Shown: positions 59,517 through 64,000 of the stretch, in pieces
How the letters are laid out: each line of letters begins with the position of its first letter
Numbering within the stretch: position 1 is the first letter of the stretch
Assembly: GCA_040772005.1 (NCBI GenBank)
Contig: JAXGYZ010000004.1
Coordinates: forward strand, 496,001-560,000
Origin: MWBF01 sp040772005
GTDB lineage: Bacteria > Chloroflexota > Anaerolineae > CG2-30-64-16
Length of the DNA: 64,000 nucleotides
Direction of reading: 5' to 3'
Position numbers and translations under genes: made by a program
The notes under the pieces: model-generated
Seen by the model: the letters and a program-made list of their open reading frames with translations, nothing else
Told to the model about the DNA's origin: nothing
Databases searched by the model: none

Positions 59517-59570
59517 CCCCACTGCCGTCGAAGCAACGCGACAGCAATCCCGGTTTGATGGAGCGGATAA

Positions 59571-60233
59571 GTGCAGCCGGTCAGGCGCCGCATCACCGAA
59601 ATCCTGAAGGAGAAAGGCTCAGCCACGGTGGCCGAGCTGGCGGTTCAACTTGGCATGGCTCCGGTGTCCGTGCGGCATCATCTCGAGATTCTCACCGGCG
59701 AAGGCCTTGTGGAGTTGAACGGCCTGCGCCGCCGGGACGGCGCGGGCCGGCCCAGCCAGGTTTACGGGCTGACCGAAAGCGCTTACAGGCTGTTTCCGCA
59801 GCGGCACGATGTCCTGGCGAATCACCTGCTGGCCGAGCTGAAGGCCGCGCTGCCGGAAGCGGTGGTGCGCGGCGTCCTGCAGCGAGTGGCCCAGCGCACC
59901 GCGCAGGAAGCGCCTGCGGAAGAGCAGGGCCAGACCGTCGAAGACCGGCTCGACCAGGTTGCCGATTTTCTGTCCAACCGCGGCTATGAGGCCCGGTGGG
60001 TTTCCTGCGACGACCACTACGAGCTACACGCGTGCAACTGTCCATACGCCGGCGTGTCAGAACGACATCCGGAAATCTGCTTGATGGATCAGGCGATCCT
60101 GCAGCAGCTTATCCCGGGAACGATCCGGCTGGAGACCCGGGTGCTCAATGGAGCCGCGCATTGCCGCTATCTGATTCCCGCCCAGGAAGACGTGGAGCCA
60201 CAACCCGCCAGCAATCCGGACAGCAACGCTTAG
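59571..60233 (+). CDS. SufR-like transcriptional regulator with Cys-rich C-terminus
   Basis: A 220-residue regulator. A DeoR/ArsR-type winged helix (ATVAELAVQLGMAPVSVRHHL near 18-38, described by VAELAVQLGMAPVSVRHH) and a wing (GRPSQVYGLTE) form the N-terminal half. The C-terminal half has CNCPY (near 165), PEICLMD and AAHCRYLI, the Cys pattern by which SufR-type repressors bind an Fe-S cluster. The GTG at 59571 has GGAG eight bases upstream. It is co-directional with moaA (7 bp) and an A-type carrier, consistent with Fe-S responsive control. Confidence 0.8.
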   Translation: MQPVRRRITEILKEKGSATVAELAVQLGMAPVSVRHHLEILTGEGLVELNGLRRRDGAGRPSQVYGLTESAYRLFPQRHDVLANHLLAELKAALPEAVVRGVLQRVAQRTAQEAPAEEQGQTVEDRLDQVADFLSNRGYEARWVSCDDHYELHACNCPYAGVSERHPEICLMDQAILQQLIPGTIRLETRVLNGAAHCRYLIPAQEDVEPQPASNPDSNA

Positions 60234-60240
60234 CGGGATC

Positions 60241-61254
60241 ATGAATAAAATCACCCTGTACGACGTCCCAGGGACGATGAGCGACTCGTATGGTCGCCGG
60301 CTGAGCTATCTGCGCGTCTCACTGACCGATGCGTGCAACCTCCGCTGCGTATACTGCATGCCGGAGGATATTCGCTTCCGCCCCGCGGCGACGCTGCTGC
60401 AGGACGACGAAATCCTGACGCTGGTGCGCGTCGCGGCCAGCCTGGGGGTCAACAAGATCCGGCTGACAGGCGGCGAGCCCACGGTGCGGCACGGCGTAGT
60501 GAATCTTGTGCGTAACATCGTCGCCATTCCGGGCATCGAACGCGTGGTGATGACCACGAACGGGATCAAGCTGGCCGAGCTGGCGGGCCCGCTGGCCGAG
60601 GCCGGCCTGGCCCAGGTCAATATCAGCATCGACTCGCTTGACCCGGCCAAGTTCCGACGCATCACGCGGCGCGGTGATCTGGCGGATGTATGGCAGGGCA
60701 TTGCGGCGGCTGAGGCGGCAGGGCTGCGGCCCGTCAAGCTCAACTGCGTGGTGACACGCGGGTTCAACGATGACGAGGTCGTGGAACTGGCCCGGCTGTC
60801 GCTGGACAACCCATGGGAAGTCCGCTTTATCGAGCTGATGCCGCTGGGCAGCGTGGCGGACTTCCAGCAGGACCAGGTCGTGTCATCGGCGGAAACGCGC
60901 TGCCTCATCGAAGCTGCGCTGGGGCCGCTGGAGGTCGTGCCCGGCCACAACGGCCATGATCCGGCTCGACCCTATCGTCTGCCCAACGCGCGCGGGCAGC
61001 TCGGCTTTATCAGCAGCGTGACCGAGCCGTTCTGCGAGGGCTGTAACCGGCTGCGCCTGACGGCGGATGGCAAGCTGCGCCTCTGCCTGCTGCGCGATGA
61101 CGAAGCAGATTTGCTGACCCCGCTGCGTGCGGGCGCCGATTTCGTGGAGTTGCGCCGGCTGATGGCCGAGGCGGCCTACCGTAAGCCGTGGGGCCACCGG
61201 CTGGAACAGCACGACATCGCGAAATCGAGGGAAATGAGCCAGATCGGTGGCTGA
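60241..61254 (+). CDS. moaA: GTP 3',8-cyclase MoaA
   Basis: A 337-residue radical SAM enzyme starting molybdenum-cofactor synthesis from GTP. The N-terminal cluster motif is CNLRCVYCMP (near residue 32), TGGEPTVR is near 80, and the C-terminal second cluster is in FCEGCNRLRLTADGKLRLCL. It ends MSQIGG, the catalytic Gly-Gly tail. SD support is modest, but the start gives a common length. It sits 7 bp after the regulator; other moa genes are not in the window. Confidence 0.95.
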   Translation: MNKITLYDVPGTMSDSYGRRLSYLRVSLTDACNLRCVYCMPEDIRFRPAATLLQDDEILTLVRVAASLGVNKIRLTGGEPTVRHGVVNLVRNIVAIPGIERVVMTTNGIKLAELAGPLAEAGLAQVNISIDSLDPAKFRRITRRGDLADVWQGIAAAEAAGLRPVKLNCVVTRGFNDDEVVELARLSLDNPWEVRFIELMPLGSVADFQQDQVVSSAETRCLIEAALGPLEVVPGHNGHDPARPYRLPNARGQLGFISSVTEPFCEGCNRLRLTADGKLRLCLLRDDEADLLTPLRAGADFVELRRLMAEAAYRKPWGHRLEQHDIAKSREMSQIGG

Positions 61255-61312
61255 CAACTACCGGGGCCACCGGAACCGACCGGCGGCCACCTGATTATCT
61301 ACGGAGGACATC

Positions 61313-61708
61313 ATGTCTGTCGATACCATGGAAGAGACCATCGTGACGTTGACGGAAGCGGCGGCGGAAAAGCTCGACACCATTATGAAGGAAAAGGGCG
61401 TCCGCGAGACCCACGGCCTGCGCGTGTTCGTGAGCGGCGGCGGCTGCAGCGGGCTGCAGTACGGCATGACCTTTGACGACAACCCGCGGCCGGTGGACAG
61501 CGTCTTCGAGCAGCACGGCCTGCGCATCATCATCGACCCGCAGAGCCGCCAGTACATGGAAGGCGCGAGCATCGATTACGTGGACAGCCTGATGGGCGGC
61601 GGGTTCCACATCGAGAACCCCAACGCCGTTTCGAGCTGCGGCTGCGGCCATTCGTTCCGCTCGAAGGACGGGGCTGAAGGCGGTGGCGGCTGCAGCAGCT
61701 GTCACTAA
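61313..61708 (+). CDS. A-type iron-sulfur carrier (ErpA/IscA family)
   Basis: A 131-residue protein. The three cluster-ligating cysteines lie in GGGCSGLQY (near residue 45) and SSCGCGHSF (near 110), with the intervening block SLMGGGFHIENPNA. It carries clusters to apo-enzymes such as MoaA next door. A Gly-rich extension with two extra Cys (GGGGCSSCH) ends the protein and is unusual. The ATG at 61313 follows GGAGGAC. A terminator follows. Confidence 0.92.
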   Translation: MSVDTMEETIVTLTEAAAEKLDTIMKEKGVRETHGLRVFVSGGGCSGLQYGMTFDDNPRPVDSVFEQHGLRIIIDPQSRQYMEGASIDYVDSLMGGGFHIENPNAVSSCGCGHSFRSKDGAEGGGGCSSCH

Positions 61709-61727
61709 CAGTCACGCCAATTTTACC

Positions 61728-61756
61728 GTAGAGACGTCCCGGCGGGACGTCTCTAC
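61728..61756 (+). terminator. Hairpin after the A-type carrier gene
   Basis: GTAGAGACGTCCC (61728-61740) and GGGACGTCTCTAC (61744-61756) form a 13-bp stem with a 3-nt loop. A similar word is widespread as an intergenic palindrome; here it may act as a terminator. Confidence 0.6.
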
Positions 61757-61777
61757 TGTAAAGAAGGACCCCCGGCC

Positions 61778-63235
61778 ATGAAACCCGTCATGCGGCACGA
61801 CCTCACATCCATCGGCGACCAACTCTATGAGATTTCACAGTCGTTCCGACCGGATATGCGCGTCCCCGCGCGGTTCTATGCCGACCAGGACATCCTGACC
61901 AAAGCACTCGAAGACCGTTCGCTGGAGCAACTGGTCAACACCGCCACCCTGCCCGGCGTGACGGGCCACGCCCTGGCGATGCCCGACATCCACCAGGGCT
62001 ACGGCTTCCCCATCGGCGGCGTCGCGGCGACCCTGCTACCGCACGGGGTTGTGTCACCTGGAGGCGTTGGTTACGATATTAATTGCGGAGTCCGCCTGAT
62101 CGCCTCGCATCTGGACGCCGAGGAAGTCAAGCCGCACATGGACGCGCTCGCGGACGCGCTCTACCGGCATGTGCCGAGCGGGGTCGGCGTCAAGGGCCAG
62201 CTCCACATCAACAAGGCCGAGCTGGACCGGATCCTGGCCGACGGCAGCCAGTGGGCGCAGCGCGAGGGCTACGCCACGCGCGCGGACGTGGAGCACACGG
62301 AACACCGGGGCCGCGTGCCGGGCGCGAATCCCGACAAGGTGAGCCTCGAGGCCAAGAGGCGCGGGCTCGAACAGGTGGGCACGCTCGGCTCCGGCAACCA
62401 TTTCGCCGAGATCGACGTCGTCAGCACCATCTATGACCCCGCGGCCGCGGACGTCTTGGGCCTGCGCCAGGGCCAGATTGCCGTGCAGATTCACTGCGGC
62501 AGCCGCGGGTTGGGCCATCAGGTCGCGACGGACTATATCGCGAGCTTCCAGCGGGCCAGCCGCCGTTTCGGCTTCGAACTGCCCGACAAGCAACTGGTCT
62601 GCGCGCCGCTGGATTCACCCGAGGGCCAGGATTATCTTGCAGCCATGAATTGCGCGGCCAACTATGCCTGGGCCAACCGCCAGGTGCTCACCTACCGCGT
62701 GCGCGAGGCCTTTGAGGACGTGCTGGCCGGCCGCGTGCGCGACTGGAGCCTGGCGCTGGTCTACGACGTCGCGCACAACATGGCAAAGATCGAGACGCAC
62801 CAGGTCGGCGGGCGCAGGGAGCAGGTGTGCGTGCATCGCAAGGGCGCTACCCGCGCGTTCGGGCCGGGCCATCCCGACGTGCCGGAAGATTACCGCGCCA
62901 TCGGCCAGCCGGTGCTCGTCCCCGGCAGCATGGGCACCGCGTCATATGTGCTGGTCGGCGCAGAGGGCGCCATGGCGCAGACGTTTGGCTCGTGCTGTCA
63001 CGGCGCGGGGCGGGTGCTCAGCCGGGCGGAGGCCAAGCGCCAGGTGCGCGGGGAACAACTGCGGGGCGAGCTGGCGCGTGACGGCATCGTCGTGCGCGCG
63101 GGCAGCCTGGGCGGCCTGGCCGAAGAGGCCCCGCAGGCCTATAAGGATGTGGACCAGGTCGTCGCGGTAGTAGAGGCCGCGGGGCTCGCCCGGATTGTCG
63201 CCCGCCTGGAGCCGCTCGCGGTCATCAAGGGTTGA
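61778..63235 (+). CDS. rtcB: RNA-splicing ligase RtcB
   Basis: A 485-residue Mn2+/GTP-dependent 3'-phosphate RNA ligase. Metal-site blocks are MPDIHQGYGFPIGG, GYDINCGVRL, GSGNHFAEID and IHCGSRGLGHQ; the guanylylated His is in CCHGAGR near residue 408. No archease gene is adjacent in the window. The ATG at 61778 has AAGGA upstream. Its stop lies in the first bases of a GATT-repeat region. Confidence 0.95.
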   Translation: MKPVMRHDLTSIGDQLYEISQSFRPDMRVPARFYADQDILTKALEDRSLEQLVNTATLPGVTGHALAMPDIHQGYGFPIGGVAATLLPHGVVSPGGVGYDINCGVRLIASHLDAEEVKPHMDALADALYRHVPSGVGVKGQLHINKAELDRILADGSQWAQREGYATRADVEHTEHRGRVPGANPDKVSLEAKRRGLEQVGTLGSGNHFAEIDVVSTIYDPAAADVLGLRQGQIAVQIHCGSRGLGHQVATDYIASFQRASRRFGFELPDKQLVCAPLDSPEGQDYLAAMNCAANYAWANRQVLTYRVREAFEDVLAGRVRDWSLALVYDVAHNMAKIETHQVGGRREQVCVHRKGATRAFGPGHPDVPEDYRAIGQPVLVPGSMGTASYVLVGAEGAMAQTFGSCCHGAGRVLSRAEAKRQVRGEQLRGELARDGIVVRAGSLGGLAEEAPQAYKDVDQVVAVVEAAGLARIVARLEPLAVIKG

Positions 63236-63245
63236 TCACAGGGTT

Positions 63246-63364
63246 GATTACAGATTGCAGATTGAAGATTGAAGATTTTCTGCCGCACATCACGCCTGAC
63301 CACAGCACAACAGCTATAACGGGTCTCAGTGTAATCTTCAATCTGCAATCTGCAATCTTCAATC
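63246..63364. repeat. Inverted heptamer array after rtcB
   Basis: GATTACA, GATTGCA, GATTGAA, GATTGAA, GATT (63246-63277) and their reverse complement AATCTTC, AATCTGC, AATCTGC, AATCTTC, AATC (63333-63364) flank a 55-nt unique centre. It is one long imperfect hairpin. Confidence 0.88.
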
Positions 63365-63382
63365 TCACTTCGGAGGAATGAG

Positions 63383-64000
63383 TTGCGCGTTCTGTTTGTC
63401 GCTACGGAGCTCAGCTATGAGCCGCAGGGCATCATGTCCATGTCCGCCGTCCTGAAGCAGGGCGGGCACGATGTCGCCCTGACGGTCGCAGATATCGAAG
63501 ACCCGGTGGCCTATGCGCTGAACTTCCAGCCCGACATCCTGGGCTACAGCGTGATGACCGGCTCGCAACGCAGCTACTTCGAGCTGAACCAGCGCCTGCG
63601 GGACGAACTTAACCCCCGGCGCGTCGCGGCAGGCCAGAAGCCGGTCTTCTCGGTGTTCGGCGGGCCGCATCCCACTTTCTTCCCGGACATGATCACAGAG
63701 CCGGGCGTGGATGGCATCTGCGTCGGTGAGGGCGAAGGCGCGATGCTGGACCTGGCGGACGCGCTGGCCCGGCGCAACGGCACGTATGACACGAACCTGC
63801 CCAACTGGTGGTTCAATGTCGACGGCGAGATCGTCAAGAACCTGCCGCGGCCGCTCATCCACGACTTGTCCGCCCTGCCCCACCCGGATCGCGCGTTGAT
63901 CTACGACAAGTACCCTGACCTGGCGGCCAGCAAGATCAAGCACTTCATCAGCTCGCGCGGCTGTCCGTACGCATGCACCTACTGTTTCAACCATGCGTAC
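63383..64000 (+). CDS. Cobalamin-binding-domain radical SAM protein, N-terminal part (cut by window edge)
   Basis: The first 206 residues of a larger protein. Residues 1-150 form a B12-binding-like fold (FVATELSYEPQGIMSMSAVL; FGGPHPTFFPDMI; GVDGICVGEGEGAML), and the radical SAM cluster CPYACTYCFNHAY begins near 195. The TTG at 63383 was preferred because GGAGG lies six bases upstream; the ATG at 63378 opens a different, unrelated frame. Members include BchE-like and methyltransferase-like enzymes; the reaction is unknown. Confidence 0.85.
   Translation, partial: MRVLFVATELSYEPQGIMSMSAVLKQGGHDVALTVADIEDPVAYALNFQPDILGYSVMTGSQRSYFELNQRLRDELNPRRVAAGQKPVFSVFGGPHPTFFPDMITEPGVDGICVGEGEGAMLDLADALARRNGTYDTNLPNWWFNVDGEIVKNLPRPLIHDLSALPHPDRALIYDKYPDLAASKIKHFISSRGCPYACTYCFNHAY

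Larger units (their letters stand above)
58951..59570. other. Long non-coding region between metG and the SufR-like gene
   Basis: About 620 bp that is clearly more AT-rich than its surroundings. It contains the metG terminator (58976-59004), two DnaA-box-like sites (59059-59088), an 11-bp inverted repeat CCCAACAAAAC/GTTTTGTTGGG (59348-59391) and a sigma70-like promoter (59488-59516). No gene or tRNA was recognised. Confidence 0.6.

Noticed and set aside
63378..64000. ATG at 63378 as start of the last gene
   Set aside because: It opens a frame that gives no family similarity, whereas the TTG at 63383 gives a B12-binding and radical SAM protein with a well-placed GGAGG.

Overview
The window is dense, GC-rich bacterial chromosome with very short spacers and many overlapping start/stop codons. 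It holds 57 genes, two of them cut by the window edges. No rRNA, tRNA, CRISPR array, prophage or transposase gene was seen. The gene complement suggests a Chloroflexota (Anaerolineae-like) bacterium: an archaeal-type aspartyl-tRNA synthetase under a bacterial T-box, a class II (Treponema/animal-like) PurE, a LiaF/PspC pair, a KimA-type permease with TrkA partners, and abundant short palindromic intergenic repeats. This placement is an inference and was not tested by phylogeny.

Layout. (1) 1-9008, minus strand: an apparent envelope-stress cluster. It runs from an AAA ATPase fused to an OmpR-type DNA-binding domain, through two PspA/IM30 proteins, a membrane-anchored solute-binding-like protein, a solute-binding/vWA hybrid and a membrane coiled-coil protein, to a LivK-type lipoprotein, a small membrane protein and a PIG-L deacetylase cut by the edge. 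(2) 9072-16545, minus: secA, prs, rfbB, a BY-kinase-like protein with a destroyed Walker A, a Wzz-like protein and an SDR. (3) 16754-26907, plus: a purine operon purL-purQ-purC-purE-purF-purD-purM-purN behind a structured leader. (4) 27879-32875, minus: a pyrimidine operon pyrC-pyrB-pyrFE-pyrD behind a promoter and attenuator. The two operons converge on a tandem array (26851-27905) whose roughly 105-bp unit is the purN tail, a terminator-like palindrome and the pyrD tail, present ten times. (5) 32934-45376: mscS, T-box/aspS, an RluA-methyltransferase fusion, a haem-binding protein, radical SAM, CDF, dnaN, recF, rsmG, and a TetR regulator with a degenerate PEP-utilizing protein. (6) 45523-58950: sod, a potassium locus (kimA-like plus two trkA), nadD/obgE, two hsp20, htrA, two GNATs, pspC/liaF-like, metG. 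(7) 58951-64000: a 620-bp non-coding stretch with two DnaA-box-like sites, then a SufR-like regulator, moaA, an A-type Fe-S carrier, rtcB and a cobalamin-binding radical SAM enzyme.

How the genes fit together. prs makes the PRPP used by purF and pyrE. The purine operon covers most steps to SAICAR, and class II PurE makes PurK unnecessary; purB and purH are not in the window. The pyrimidine operon covers carbamoyl-aspartate to UMP. PspA, PspC, LiaF-like, HtrA and Hsp20 proteins together suggest a strong investment in envelope and protein-folding stress. A recurring feature is inverted arrays of 7-nt words and other palindromes placed at stop codons, and in two cases (purL, purD) apparently inside a reading frame.
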